NCBI GenBank assembly: GCA_026417115.1
Contig: JAOADW010000049.1
Location: forward strand, 1 to 64,000
Origin: Rhodocyclaceae bacterium
GTDB lineage: Bacteria; Pseudomonadota; Gammaproteobacteria; Burkholderiales; Rhodocyclaceae
Reading direction: 5' to 3'
Length of the DNA: 64,000 bases
The notes beneath the pieces were generated by a model. It made no database searches, was not told the DNA's origin, and saw only the letters and a list, made by a program, of their open reading frames with translations. The translations under genes and the position numbers were made by a program. Of the stretch, positions 26,829 through 36,259 are shown piece by piece; positions within the stretch are counted from its first letter, which is position 1; each line of letters starts with the position of its first letter.

Positions 26829-26971
26829 GCGAAGCGGAGTCAGGCTTGGCGCCTGCCACGCCGCGCATCGCCCTAAGGCGCGCTCACCGGCAGAGAGCGG
26901 CCAAGGCAAAGCCTTCTTTCCCTGCTTTCGGCATCGTCGGATCGTTTCCTTGCGCACGAGGTGATCTCGAG

Positions 26972-27598
26972 ATGGCTGGCTGTGGCTGTAAAGACGGGCT
27001 GCAAGGCGAGGACCTGCGCGCGCGGCGCGCACTGTGGATCGTCCTTTTCCTCAACGCCACGATGTTCTTCGTCGAGGGCATCGCTGGCTGGCTCGCGGAA
27101 TCGACCGGGCTTCTCGCCGATGCGCTCGACATGTTCGCGGACGCCGCCGTCTATGCAATCGCGCTCTGGGCCGTGGGCCGGCATGCGGCGCACAAGCGCT
27201 CCGCCGCCGTCCTTTCGGGCTGGCTGCAACTCATACTGGGGCTTTCGGTTCTCGCCGACGTCATGCGTCGGCTGATCATGGGCTCCCAGCCCGAGCCGCC
27301 TGTGATAGGCATCGTCGGCATGCTCGCGCTCGCCGTCAATGTCGCCGCTCTTCTGTTGTTGCAGCGCCATCGCGAGGGCGGCATTCATCTGCGCGCTTCT
27401 TGGATCTTCACCAAGAACGACGTCATCGCCAACCTCGCGGTGCTGGCAGCCGGCGGACTCGTCGCCTGGACTGGATCACGCCTACCCGACCTCCTCGTCG
27501 GTTTCGGCATCGCCGCCCTGGTCTGCCGAGGCGGCTACGCCATCTTGAAGGCAGCCGACGCAGACAAAAAACGCTCATGTATCGTCACCACCTCATAA
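26972..27598 (+). CDS. Cation diffusion facilitator-like membrane transporter
   Basis: This 208-residue inner-membrane protein has five to six transmembrane segments. It begins MAGCGCKDG, with a Cys-x-Cys start typical of a short CDF subgroup, has the CDF helix LLADALDMFADAAVYAI with the metal-binding Asp pair, and a second site in SWIFTKNDVIANLAVLAAG. It lacks the C-terminal cytoplasmic domain of classical CDF pumps. The substrate, probably Zn2+, Fe2+ or Co2+, is not decided. ATG 26972 is chosen by alignment of the Cys-rich start. It is separated from liuA by 143 bases and sits inside the liu gene run, an unusual neighbour. Confidence 0.85.
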   Translation: MAGCGCKDGLQGEDLRARRALWIVLFLNATMFFVEGIAGWLAESTGLLADALDMFADAAVYAIALWAVGRHAAHKRSAAVLSGWLQLILGLSVLADVMRRLIMGSQPEPPVIGIVGMLALAVNVAALLLLQRHREGGIHLRASWIFTKNDVIANLAVLAAGGLVAWTGSRLPDLLVGFGIAALVCRGGYAILKAADADKKRSCIVTTS

Positions 27599-27626
27599 TC
27601 CTGTTCTCTTCGTGGAGAGCCTTGCC

Positions 27627-28817
27627 ATGTCAGACCCCATCGTGATCGTCTCCGCCGCCCGGACGCCGATTGGCGCTTTCCAGGGCGATTTTTCCGCACT
27701 TTCGGCCGCCAATCTCGGCGCCGTCGCGATTCGCGCCGCCCTCGAACGCGCCGGCATTGCCGCCACAGAGGTCGACGAAGTGCTCATGGGCTGTGTGTTA
27801 CAGGCCGGCCAGGGCCAAGCGCCGGCGCGCCAGGCGGCTTTGCAGGCGGGGTTGCCTGTCTCCGCGGGCTGCACGACGATCCACAAGGTGTGCGGCTCGG
27901 GCATGAAGGCGGTCATGCTCGCAGCCGACATCCTTGCCGCTGGCAGCCAGAACGTCATCGTCGCCGGCGGCATGGAGTCGATGACCAATGCGCCGTATCT
28001 TTTGCCCAGGGCGCGCGGGGGCTATCGCTTAGGGCACGGGGAGGTGCTCGACCACATGTTCTTCGATGGCCTCGAAGACCACTACTCGCCCGAAAACAAA
28101 GGACGGCTGATGGGCAGTTTCGCCGAAGATTGCGCGGCGCATTACGGCTTTTCGCGCGCAGACCAAGACGCCTTTGCGATTGCCTCCACGCGCCGCGCCC
28201 AACAAGCGAACGAAAATGGGTCTTTCGCATGGGAAATCGCTCCCGTGACGGTGAAGGAAAAAAACGGCGAACGCACGGTAGTGCATGACGAGCAGCCGGC
28301 GAAGGCCAAGATCGACAAGATCCCCACGCTCAAACCCGCGTTCAAGAAGGATGGCACCGTCACGGCGGCCAATGCCTCCTCGATTTCCGATGGGGCGGCT
28401 GCGCTCGTCCTGATGCGCGCGTCGGAGGCGCAACGCCGAGGAATTTCTCCACTGGCGCGCATCGTCGGGCATGTCACGCATGCCCAAGAGCCGCAGTGGT
28501 TTACGACGGCGCCGATCGGGGCGATCGACACGCTGTGTCGTCGCATCGGTTGGCGCCCGCAGGAGGTCGATTGCTATGAGATCAACGAAGCGTTTGCGGT
28601 GGTGACCATGGCGGCGATGAAAGAGCTTTCCCTCCCCCATGAAAAGGTCAATGTCCATGGCGGCGCATGCGCGCTGGGGCATCCCATCGGCGCTTCGGGA
28701 GCGCGCATCTTGGTCACCCTCTTGGGCGCGCTGAGGAAATATGGCGGACGGCGCGGGATTGCCAGCCTTTGCATCGGCGGTGGCGAGGCCACCGCGATGG
28801 CGATCGAGATGCTTTGA
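27627..28817 (+). CDS. Acetyl-CoA C-acyltransferase (thiolase)
   Basis: This 396-residue thiolase cleaves or condenses acetoacetyl-CoA/acetyl-CoA. The acyl-accepting Cys is C89 in HKVCGSGMKAV; the catalytic His and second Cys are in HGGACALGHPIGASGAR and SLCIGGGEATAM; NEAFAV is the substrate-pocket motif. In the liu context it most likely handles acetoacetyl-CoA derived from HMG-CoA lyase products, and it could also supply acetoacetyl-CoA for PHA synthesis. The start is ATG 27627. The stop abuts the GTG of the next gene. Its closest type is acetyl-CoA acetyltransferase (AtoB/PhaA group), but substrate range is not readable from sequence. Confidence 0.92.
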   Translation: MSDPIVIVSAARTPIGAFQGDFSALSAANLGAVAIRAALERAGIAATEVDEVLMGCVLQAGQGQAPARQAALQAGLPVSAGCTTIHKVCGSGMKAVMLAADILAAGSQNVIVAGGMESMTNAPYLLPRARGGYRLGHGEVLDHMFFDGLEDHYSPENKGRLMGSFAEDCAAHYGFSRADQDAFAIASTRRAQQANENGSFAWEIAPVTVKEKNGERTVVHDEQPAKAKIDKIPTLKPAFKKDGTVTAANASSISDGAAALVLMRASEAQRRGISPLARIVGHVTHAQEPQWFTTAPIGAIDTLCRRIGWRPQEVDCYEINEAFAVVTMAAMKELSLPHEKVNVHGGACALGHPIGASGARILVTLLGALRKYGGRRGIASLCIGGGEATAMAIEML

Positions 28818-29714
28818 GTGGCCAGACTCGTCACCTACGTCAAGCTCGTGGCCACGATGGCGGCATGGGGAGGAACCTGGGTGGCGGGGCGCGCCGCCGT
28901 GGCCCATGTGGCGCCGCTTGCGGTCGGCGTCTGGCGTTACCTGTTCGCTACCCTGAGCCTCTTTATGCTGCTTTGGTGGCGCCGCCGCTTCATTCGCCTC
29001 GACCGCCGCGAAACAGGGATCGTGCTGGCGATGGCAATTTCTGGCATCTTCCTCTATAACCTGTTCTTCCTTTACGGCATGCGGGACGTCACGGCCGGGC
29101 GCGGCGCCTTGGTGGTCGCCATCACGCCGATTTTGACGATGTGGCTTGCGGCCTGGCTGTTGCACGAGGGGCTGGATGCGATGAAAATACTCGGTAGCGC
29201 GCTCGCCTCGCTCGGCTGCTTGACCGTGATCGGCCACGGCGATCCGCTTGCCCCCTTGCAAGGCGAAATAGGCTCAGGCGACCTCCTGATCCTCGGCTGT
29301 GCGGCGGCCTGGACCGTCTATACGCTCCTTGGTCGGCTGGGGACCGAGACGCTCGAGCCCCTGACGATGACTGCCTATGCGAGCACCGCCGGCTTTTTGA
29401 TGCTGCTCCTCCTCGCCCTCTGGCGCGAGCCCGCGGCGCTTTGGCCCGCTTATCCTTTCTCTGCTTGGGTGGCCATCGCCTTTCTCGGCTTCCTGGGCAC
29501 TACCCTGGGCTTCACCTGGTTTTCTTCGGCCGTCCAGGAAATCGGCGCACAACGCGCGTCGGTATTCATCAACCTCGTGCCGCTCGTCGCCGTTTTCGCA
29601 GGCGCTTGGCTTCTCGACGAGCCACTCGACGTTTCCATGCTCGTCGGCGGCGCCTGCGCGATCGGCGGCGTCTGGCTGGCGCAGCAAACCCAGCAAAAAG
29701 AGCGCTCACGATGA
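28818..29714 (+). CDS. EamA-family (drug/metabolite) transporter
   Basis: This 298-residue inner-membrane protein has ten predicted transmembrane helices in two EamA repeats. The repeat starts are seen as MAAWGGTWVAGRAAV and GCAAAWTVYTLLGRLG, with the conserved GALVVAITPILTMWLAAWLLHEGL and SVFINLVPLVAVFAGAWLLDEPL. It probably exports a small metabolite or amino acid. The start is GTG 28818, immediately after the thiolase stop, and it overlaps the next acyl-CoA dehydrogenase gene by four bases, so it is firmly in the operon. An export role for acyl or amino-acid intermediates of leucine breakdown is a guess from context. Confidence 0.87.
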   Translation: MARLVTYVKLVATMAAWGGTWVAGRAAVAHVAPLAVGVWRYLFATLSLFMLLWWRRRFIRLDRRETGIVLAMAISGIFLYNLFFLYGMRDVTAGRGALVVAITPILTMWLAAWLLHEGLDAMKILGSALASLGCLTVIGHGDPLAPLQGEIGSGDLLILGCAAAWTVYTLLGRLGTETLEPLTMTAYASTAGFLMLLLLALWREPAALWPAYPFSAWVAIAFLGFLGTTLGFTWFSSAVQEIGAQRASVFINLVPLVAVFAGAWLLDEPLDVSMLVGGACAIGGVWLAQQTQQKERSR

Positions 29715-30850
29715 TCCTCAACGAAACGCAAAGGCTCCTGCGCGAGACGCTCGCCGCCTTCGCGCGTGAGAAGCTGTCCCCCTTCGCCGCCCACTGGGAA
29801 CGAGAACGCATCTTTCCACGCGCTGCCCTGCAAGAGCTCGCCGCGCTCGGCTGCTGGGGGATCGTCGTGCCCGAGGCATGGGGGGGCGCCGGTCTCGACT
29901 ATGTCTCTTTCGTGCTTGCGATCGAAGAGATCGCCGCCGGCAGCGGCGCCGTCTCGACGATCGTCTCGGTGCAAAACTCGCTTGTCTGCGGCATTCTCGA
30001 AAAATATGGCACGCATGCGCAAAAAGAACGTTGGCTGCGCAAGGCGGCGAGCGGCGAATTGCTAGGTTGCTTCTGCCTCACAGAACCGCAGGCGGGTTCG
30101 GATGCGGCGGCGATCGCCACGCGCGCCGTATGCGAAGGCGACGAGTGGGTGATCAACGGCGTCAAACAGTTCATCACCTCGGGACGCAATGCGCAGATCG
30201 CCCTCGTCTTCGCGGTCACGGACGCGCAGGCTGGGAAGCGTGGTATTTCCTGTTTCTGCGTGCCGACCGACACCCCCGGCTACGTCGTTGCGCGCATCGA
30301 AGAAAAGCTTGGCCAGCACGCTTCGGACACCGCCCAGATCGTCTTTGAAAACTGCCGCATCCCTGCCGACCATCTGATCGGGAAGGCTGGCGAAGGATAC
30401 AAGATCGCATTGGCCAACCTGGAAGCAGGACGCCTTGGCATCGCCGCCCAATCGGTCGGCATGGCGCGCGCGGCCTTCGAAGCCGCGCTCGCTTATGCCA
30501 AAGAGCGCAAAACCTTTGGCAAGCCGATCATCGAGCATCAGGCGGTCGCATTTCGCCTTGCCGACATGGCCACGCGCATCGAGGCGGCACGACAGCTGGT
30601 CTGGCATGCCGCAAGCCTCAAGGACGCCGGCTTGCCTTGCCTCAAGGAAGCCAGCATGGCCAAGCTGTATGCCTCGGAGATGGCGGAACGGGTATGCTCG
30701 GATGCGATCCAGATCCATGGCGGCTATGGTTACGTCGCCGATTTCCCAGTGGAACGAATCTATCGGGACGTGCGCGTCACCCAAATCTATGAAGGCGCAT
30801 CCGACATCCAGCGGTGGGTGATAGCGCGCGCGCTCGCAGGAGAATGCTGA
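29711..30850 (+). CDS. Second acyl-CoA dehydrogenase of the liu operon
   Basis: This 379-residue FAD-dependent acyl-CoA dehydrogenase has landmarks [34 protein letters not shown], and [16 protein letters not shown]. The catalytic Glu lies in the C-terminal motif [13 protein letters not shown], the short/medium-chain and 2-methylacyl-CoA type, distinct from LiuA. It may oxidise 2-methylbutyryl-CoA, isobutyryl-CoA or butyryl-CoA, widening the operon to isoleucine or valine intermediates. ATG 29711 overlaps the DMT transporter stop by four bases. Its stop overlaps the next ATG (TGATG). The role within branched-chain degradation is inferred from position. Confidence 0.88.
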   Translation: MILNETQRLLRETLAAFAREKLSPFAAHWERERIFPRAALQELAALGCWGIVVPEAWGGAGLDYVSFVLAIEEIAAGSGAVSTIVSVQNSLVCGILEKYGTHAQKERWLRKAASGELLGCFCLTEPQAGSDAAAIATRAVCEGDEWVINGVKQFITSGRNAQIALVFAVTDAQAGKRGISCFCVPTDTPGYVVARIEEKLGQHASDTAQIVFENCRIPADHLIGKAGEGYKIALANLEAGRLGIAAQSVGMARAAFEAALAYAKERKTFGKPIIEHQAVAFRLADMATRIEAARQLVWHAASLKDAGLPCLKEASMAKLYASEMAERVCSDAIQIHGGYGYVADFPVERIYRDVRVTQIYEGASDIQRWVIARALAGEC

Positions 30851-32457
30851 TGTCCATCCTCTCCACGCGAATCAACCCCAAAGACCCGGAATTCCGCGCC
30901 AACGCCGAGGCCATGCAGCGACTCGTGGCCGATCTCGAAGAAAAAATGGCCAAGATCGCCCAAGGCGGGCCCGCTGACGCGCGCGAGAAGCACCTGGCGC
31001 GCGGCAAACTCTTGGCGCGCGACCGCATCGATCATCTGCTCGACGCTGGCTCGCCATTCCTGGAGCTCTCGCCGCTTGCCGCCTACGGGCTCTATGACGA
31101 CGAAGCGCCGGCGGCAGGCATCATCACCGGCATCGGCCGCATTCAAGGCGTCGAGTGCATGATCGTCGCCAACGACGCCACCGTCAAGGGCGGCACTTAC
31201 TTCCCGATGACGGTGAAAAAGCATCTACGCGCCCAGGAAATCGCTCGCGAAAATCGTCTGCCTTGTCTGTATCTCGTCGATTCCGGAGGCGCCTATTTGC
31301 CGCTGCAAGACGAAGTTTTTCCCGACAAGGAGCATTTCGGGCGCATTTTCTACAACCAGGCCAGAATGTCGAGCGAGGGAATTCCCCAGATCGCCGTCGT
31401 CATGGGCTCTTGCACCGCTGGCGGCGCCTATGTGCCCGCCATGGCCGATGAATCGGTGATCGTGAAGAACCAGGGGACGATCTTCTTGGGCGGGCCGCCG
31501 CTCGTGAAAGCGGCGACGGGCGAGGTCGTCTCTGCCGAAGAGCTCGGCGGCGGCGACGTGCACACGCGCATCTCGGGCGTCTGTGATCACCTGGCCGAAA
31601 ACGATTGGCACGCCTTGGCGTTGGCGCGCCGCATCATCGCTCGCCTGAATTGGCGGAAAACCATCACGCTGGCCTGCGCCTCGCCCGAAGAGCCACGTTA
31701 CGATCCCACGGAAATCTATGGCGTCATTCCCCAAGACGTGCGCAAGCCCTATGACGTTCGCGAGGTCATTGCGCGCCTCGTCGATGGATCGCGCTTCGAC
31801 GAGTTCAAGGCGCGTTATGGCGCAACGCTGGTAACTGGCTTCGCCCATCTGCATGGATATCCCATAGGCATTATCGCGAACAATGGCATTCTCTTTTCCG
31901 AGTCTGCCCTCAAGGGCGCGCATTTCATCGAACTCTGCTGCCAACGCGGCATCCCCCTCGTGTTCCTGCAAAACATCACGGGCTTCATGGTCGGCAAGAA
32001 ATACGAAAACGGCGGCATCGCCAAAGATGGCGCGAAGCTGGTCGCTGCCGTCGCCAACGCCGAGGTGCCGAAATTCACGGTCTTGATCGGCGGCTCCTTC
32101 GGCGCCGGCAATTACGGCATGTGCGGGCGCGCCTATGGCCCGCGCTTTTTGTGGAGTTGGCCGAATGCGCGTATCTCGGTGATGGGCGGGGAACAGGCCG
32201 CGAGCGTGCTCGCGACCATCCGGCGCGATGCGCTCGAAGCCGCTGGCAAGTCCTGGAGCGCCGAAGAGGAAGAGGCCTTCAAGGCGCCGATCCGCCAGCA
32301 ATACGAGACACAAGGCCATCCCTATTACGCAACGGCCCGGCTTTGGGACGATGGCGTTTTGGATCCAAAGGAGACGCGACGTGCGCTCGCTCTCGCGATT
32401 TCCGCGGCGCTCAACGCGCCGATTCCCTCCACGAAATTTGGCGTCTTCAGAATGTGA
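30850..32457 (+). CDS. liuB: 3-methylcrotonyl-CoA carboxylase, beta (carboxyltransferase) subunit
   Basis: This 535-residue carboxyltransferase subunit transfers CO2 from carboxybiotin on the alpha subunit to 3-methylcrotonyl-CoA, giving 3-methylglutaconyl-CoA. It has the paired crotonase-like carboxyltransferase domains, with [56 protein letters not shown], and [26 protein letters not shown] diagnostic for MCC over propionyl- or acetyl-CoA carboxylases. ATG 30850 is favoured because AGGAG lies six bases before it and it overlaps the previous stop by one base; ATG 30844 is an alternative. It pairs with liuD downstream. Confidence 0.95.
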   Translation: MSILSTRINPKDPEFRANAEAMQRLVADLEEKMAKIAQGGPADAREKHLARGKLLARDRIDHLLDAGSPFLELSPLAAYGLYDDEAPAAGIITGIGRIQGVECMIVANDATVKGGTYFPMTVKKHLRAQEIARENRLPCLYLVDSGGAYLPLQDEVFPDKEHFGRIFYNQARMSSEGIPQIAVVMGSCTAGGAYVPAMADESVIVKNQGTIFLGGPPLVKAATGEVVSAEELGGGDVHTRISGVCDHLAENDWHALALARRIIARLNWRKTITLACASPEEPRYDPTEIYGVIPQDVRKPYDVREVIARLVDGSRFDEFKARYGATLVTGFAHLHGYPIGIIANNGILFSESALKGAHFIELCCQRGIPLVFLQNITGFMVGKKYENGGIAKDGAKLVAAVANAEVPKFTVLIGGSFGAGNYGMCGRAYGPRFLWSWPNARISVMGGEQAASVLATIRRDALEAAGKSWSAEEEEAFKAPIRQQYETQGHPYYATARLWDDGVLDPKETRRALALAISAALNAPIPSTKFGVFRM

Positions 32458-32468
32458 AAGGGGCAAGC

Positions 32469-33257
32469 ATGGCGTTCCAAACGTTGCTCACCGAGATCGA
32501 TGATGCCGTTGGCATCATCAGCCTAAACCGACCCGAGCGGCACAACGCATTCGATGAAACGATGATCGCCGAAATCGATGCCGCAATCGCTTCCCTCGCC
32601 GCGCAGGCCGAGGTCAGAGTCATCGTCATCTCGGCGCTCGGCAAGAGCTTTTGCGCGGGCGCAGACCTCGGCTGGATGCAGCGCGCAGCCGCCTTTAGCG
32701 AAGAGGAAAACCGCCAAGACGCCCTTCGTCTTGCGCACATGCTCGCCAGCCTCGCGCGTTGCCCCAAGCCGGTCATCGCACGGATACAGGGCCCGGCATA
32801 TGGCGGCGGCGTGGGGCTGATCGCCGCCTGCGACATCGCCATCGCCACTTTCGAAGCCAAGTTCGCGCTCTCCGAGGTCCGCCTCGGCTTGATCCCCGCC
32901 GTGATCAGTCCCTATGTGATCGCCGCCATCGGCGCGCGCGCTGCACGACGCTATATGCTCACGGCAGAGGTTTTTTCGGCGGCGGAGGCTTATCGGCTCG
33001 GCCTGATCCACGAAATGGTCGCCGACGAGGAGGCGCTCGACCGCGCCATCGCCGAGATCATCGCCACGATCAAGAAAAATGGCCCCCAGGCCCTGGCGGA
33101 GGCGAAATCGTTGATCGCCGCCGTGGCCGAGAGGCCATTTGATGACGCCGTGCTCCATGACACGGCCGCCCGCATTGCACGCGTGCGCGCCTCCGCAGAA
33201 GGCCGCGAAGGCGTCGCCGCTTTCCTGGCCAAGCGCAAGCCAAACTGGGTGCAATGA
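32469..33257 (+). CDS. liuC: Methylglutaconyl-CoA hydratase (enoyl-CoA hydratase family)
   Basis: This 262-residue crotonase-family enzyme, by context, hydrates 3-methylglutaconyl-CoA to HMG-CoA. The oxyanion-hole motifs are visible: LGKSFCAGADLGWMQ and QGPAYGGGVGLIAACDIAIAT, followed by FALSEVRLGLIPAVISPYV. The KSFCAGADL...M pattern and the gene position between the two carboxylase subunits match LiuC. ATG 32469 lies 11 bases after the liuB stop. The 3' end overlaps the liuD start (ATGATG), so translation is coupled. Specificity is inferred from operon position; generic enoyl-CoA hydratases share the same fold. Confidence 0.9.
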   Translation: MAFQTLLTEIDDAVGIISLNRPERHNAFDETMIAEIDAAIASLAAQAEVRVIVISALGKSFCAGADLGWMQRAAAFSEEENRQDALRLAHMLASLARCPKPVIARIQGPAYGGGVGLIAACDIAIATFEAKFALSEVRLGLIPAVISPYVIAAIGARAARRYMLTAEVFSAAEAYRLGLIHEMVADEEALDRAIAEIIATIKKNGPQALAEAKSLIAAVAERPFDDAVLHDTAARIARVRASAEGREGVAAFLAKRKPNWVQ

Positions 33258-35260
33258 TGTTCTCGACGATCCTGGTCGCCAATCGAGGAGAAATCGCTTG
33301 CCGCGTGATCAAGAGTGCGCGTCGGCTGGGCATGCGCGTGATCGCCGTCTATTCCGATGCCGATCGCAACGCTCGCCACGTGCGGCTTGCGGATGAGGCG
33401 CGTTGGATCGGCCCTGCGCCAGCCCGCGCCTCCTATCTCGCCGGCGAGAAGATCATCGCGGCCGCCAAGGCCGCGGGCGCCGAAGCAATCCATCCCGGTT
33501 ATGGTTTTCTGTCCGAAAACGCTGAATTCGCCGAGGCATGTGAGGCCGCGGGCCTCACATTCATCGGTCCGCCGCCCGCGGCAATCCGCGCCATGGGGCT
33601 GAAGACCGAGGCGAAACGGCTGATGGAGAAGGCAGGCGTCCCCCTCGTGCCCGGCTATCACGGGGATGAGCAGGATGATCGCTTCTTGCACGCCCGCGCC
33701 GACGAGATCGGCTATCCGGTGTTGATCAAGGCTGCCAGTGGAGGCGGCGGCAAGGGCATGCGCATCGTCCATGAGCGAAAAGACTTTCTCGCTGCCTTGG
33801 CTGCTTGCCGGCGCGAAGCCGAGAGCGCATTCGGCGATGCGCGCGTGCTCTTGGAAAAATACCTCGAAAGACCCCGTCACATCGAAATCCAGATCTTCGC
33901 CGACCGCCACGGTGGGGTTGTGCATCTCTTCGAACGGGACTGCTCGGTGCAACGGCGACACCAAAAAGTGCTCGAAGAAGCGCCAGCGCCTGGCATGACC
34001 CCCGAGCGCAGACGCGAGATGGGAGAGGCTGCTGTGGCGGCGGCGAAGGCGGTTGGCTATGTCGGCGCCGGCACCGTGGAATTCATCGTCGCCCGCGACG
34101 GACGTTTCTATTTCATGGAAATGAACACGCGGCTGCAAGTCGAGCACCCCGTCACCGAGATGATCACGGGCCTCGACCTCGTCGAATGGCAGCTGCGCGT
34201 CGCTGCGGGCGAGAAGCTTCCGCTTGCCCAAGAACAAATCCGGCTTACCGGCCATGCGCTCGAGGCGCGGCTTTATGCCGAGGATGCGGAAAAGGGGTTC
34301 TTGCCCTCGAGCGGACGTCTCGTGCATTTGGCCTTGCCCTCGGAAACGCTGCATGTGCGCGTCGATACCGGCGTCGAAGAAGGCGATGCGATCACGCCCG
34401 ACTACGACCCGATGATCGCCAAACTGATCGTCTGGGATGAATCGCGCGCACGCGCCCTCGCGCGCATGTTGGCAGCGCTCGCCGAGTGTCGCATCGTCGG
34501 CGTTTCCAACAACGTCGAGTTCCTCACACGTCTCGTCTCCTGTCCTTCTTTCGTCGCCGCCGACCTCGACACGCACCTGATCGAACGCGAAAGAGATTTC
34601 CTTCTCCCCGACAAACCTCGCCTCCCCAGCGAAGAAGCCTGGCTCATCTGCGCCGTGGCCGAACTTTTGCGCGACCGCCGCTATGGCGAAGAACATGCCC
34701 GAAAATCGCATGATCCCCATTCGCCCTGGCACTGCCGCGACGGCTGGCGCCTCTGTGGGCGCGCGCGTCGCACCATCGTCCTGCGCGCAGGCCAACAGGA
34801 GCGACGACTATACGCCCGCTATCAGGGCGAAGGCTTTTTGCTCGAAAGCGAGGGCCGCGTGCTGGCCGCCAGCGGCACGCTCGACGAAGAAGGCCGGCTC
34901 GTGCTCGATCTCGACGGCCGGCGCCTGGCGGCAGTCGTCGTCGCCGTCGGGGAAAAACGACATCTGTTTCTGAGCGGGGAAAGCGTGGTCTTCGCCGTCG
35001 TCGATCCGCTCGCGCACACCCTCGAAAGCGGCAGCAGCGAGGGCAGTCTCGTGGCGCCGATGCCGGGGAAGATCATCGCGTTGCTTTCTGAGCCCGGCCA
35101 ACGGGTAGAAAAGGGCACGCCTCTGATCGTGCTGGAAGCGATGAAAATGGAGCACACGCTGACCGCCCCGTGCGCCGGCAAAATCAAGGCCTTCCGTTAC
35201 AGGGTTGGCGAACAGGTCGCAGATGGGGCAGAATTAGCGGACTTCGAATCTGCCGAATGA
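33254..35260 (+). CDS. liuD: 3-methylcrotonyl-CoA carboxylase, alpha (biotin) subunit
   Basis: This 668-residue subunit carries the biotin-carboxylase part (about 1-445) with ATP-grasp motifs KAASGGGGKGMRIV, the HIEIQIFADRHGGVVHLFERDCSVQRRHQKVLEEAPAP segment and EMNTRLQVEHPVTEMITGLDLVEWQ, then the linker/BT domain and a C-terminal biotinyl domain with the biotinylated Lys in LEAMKMEHTL (about K631). It carboxylates biotin using bicarbonate and ATP and partners LiuB. Start ATG 33254 overlaps the liuC stop; ATG 33257 would remove one residue. The stop is six bases before liuE. Confidence 0.95.
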   Translation: MMFSTILVANRGEIACRVIKSARRLGMRVIAVYSDADRNARHVRLADEARWIGPAPARASYLAGEKIIAAAKAAGAEAIHPGYGFLSENAEFAEACEAAGLTFIGPPPAAIRAMGLKTEAKRLMEKAGVPLVPGYHGDEQDDRFLHARADEIGYPVLIKAASGGGGKGMRIVHERKDFLAALAACRREAESAFGDARVLLEKYLERPRHIEIQIFADRHGGVVHLFERDCSVQRRHQKVLEEAPAPGMTPERRREMGEAAVAAAKAVGYVGAGTVEFIVARDGRFYFMEMNTRLQVEHPVTEMITGLDLVEWQLRVAAGEKLPLAQEQIRLTGHALEARLYAEDAEKGFLPSSGRLVHLALPSETLHVRVDTGVEEGDAITPDYDPMIAKLIVWDESRARALARMLAALAECRIVGVSNNVEFLTRLVSCPSFVAADLDTHLIERERDFLLPDKPRLPSEEAWLICAVAELLRDRRYGEEHARKSHDPHSPWHCRDGWRLCGRARRTIVLRAGQQERRLYARYQGEGFLLESEGRVLAASGTLDEEGRLVLDLDGRRLAAVVVAVGEKRHLFLSGESVVFAVVDPLAHTLESGSSEGSLVAPMPGKIIALLSEPGQRVEKGTPLIVLEAMKMEHTLTAPCAGKIKAFRYRVGEQVADGAELADFESAE

Positions 35261-35266
35261 GTTTTC

Positions 35267-36178
35267 ATGCCACTACCAACCAAAATCCGCATCGTCGAAG
35301 TGGGCCCGCGCGATGGCCTACAAAACGAAGAAAAAAAGCTTCCCACTGCGGTCAAGCTCGCTTTGATCGAGCGGCTCGCCGACTGCGGTCTCACCATTAT
35401 CGAAGCGACCGCCTTCGTCTCGCCCAAATGGTCGCCCCAGATGGCCGATGCCGCCGAAGTCATGGCTGGCTTGCCGCGCAAAGAGGGGGTGAGTTTCCCT
35501 GTCCTCGTGCCCAATGAAAAAGGTCTGGACGCCGCGCTCGCCGCAGGGGCCAAGGAGATCGCGGTATTCGCCGCCGCTTCGGAAACGTTTTCCCAGAAAA
35601 ACATCAACTGCTCGATCCGCGAATCGTTGGAACGTTTCCGCCCCGTGATCCAGCGCGCACGGGATGCCGGCATGAAAGTGCGGGGCTATGTCTCATGCGT
35701 GCTCGGTTGTCCCTTCGAAGGCGAGATCGCTCCCCTCGCGGTAGCCGAAATCGCCTGGGCGCTGTTCGAAATGGGCTGCTATGAGATCTCGCTCGGCGAT
35801 ACCGTGGGCTTTGGCACGCCCGAGAAAACCAAGGCGTTGATCGAGGCCGTCGGCCGTCGCGTGCCCATCAAAAAACTGGCCGGTCACTTTCATGACACCT
35901 ACGGCATGGCGATCGCCAACATCTACGCCGCGCTCCAAGAAGGCGTCAATGTCTTCGACGCCTCCGTCGCGGGGCTGGGCGGCTGTCCCCATGCGCCGGG
36001 AGCAGCCGGCAACGTCGCCACCGAAGAAGTCGTCTGGCTTGCCCAGGGATTGGGCATCGACTGCGGCATCGAGCTTTCCAAGCTCGTCGACACCGCCGCC
36101 TGGATCTCGGGCGAGCTCGGCCGCTCCCCGGCCTCGAAGGTGGCGCGGGCGATCCTTGCGCAAAGGAGAAGAGGCTAG
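35267..36178 (+). CDS. liuE: Hydroxymethylglutaryl-CoA lyase
   Basis: This 303-residue TIM-barrel lyase splits HMG-CoA into acetyl-CoA and acetoacetate, the last step of leucine degradation. Landmarks are the N-terminal VGPRDGLQNE, TAFVSPKWSPQMADA, the metal-binding HFHDTYGMA, and the C-terminal active-site loop GLGGCPHAPGAAGNVATEEVVW, with its catalytic Cys. ATG 35267 lies six bases after the liuD stop. It is the last gene of the liu run; a 9-base stem-loop follows at 36229-36259. The products can feed the thiolase and, through 3-hydroxybutyryl-CoA, the nearby PHA synthase. Confidence 0.95.
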   Translation: MPLPTKIRIVEVGPRDGLQNEEKKLPTAVKLALIERLADCGLTIIEATAFVSPKWSPQMADAAEVMAGLPRKEGVSFPVLVPNEKGLDAALAAGAKEIAVFAAASETFSQKNINCSIRESLERFRPVIQRARDAGMKVRGYVSCVLGCPFEGEIAPLAVAEIAWALFEMGCYEISLGDTVGFGTPEKTKALIEAVGRRVPIKKLAGHFHDTYGMAIANIYAALQEGVNVFDASVAGLGGCPHAPGAAGNVATEEVVWLAQGLGIDCGIELSKLVDTAAWISGELGRSPASKVARAILAQRRRG

Positions 36179-36228
36179 GCAGCCTGGCAGCCGTCATCGG
36201 CCGAAGCGGATGCCTTTCGCCCAGGCCA

Positions 36229-36259
36229 TGAGGCAAGCGAAAGCCCTGCCCTTGCCTCA
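36229..36259. terminator. Stem-loop between convergent liuE and zinc-ribbon gene
   Basis: TGAGGCAAG (36229-36237) and CTTGCCTCA (36251-36259) form a perfect 9-base stem with a 13-base loop. It sits between two convergent transcripts and overlaps the stop of the leftward gene. It could act as a terminator in both directions, but there is no T-tract, so Rho-independent activity is uncertain. Confidence 0.4.

Noticed and set aside
32990..34795. Long open frame of about 600 codons antisense to liuD, and similar ones antisense to thiC, the NAGGN amidotransferase and liuA
   Set aside because: High-GC coding sequence gives long antisense frames; each lies over a strong family match on the other strand and has no protein features.
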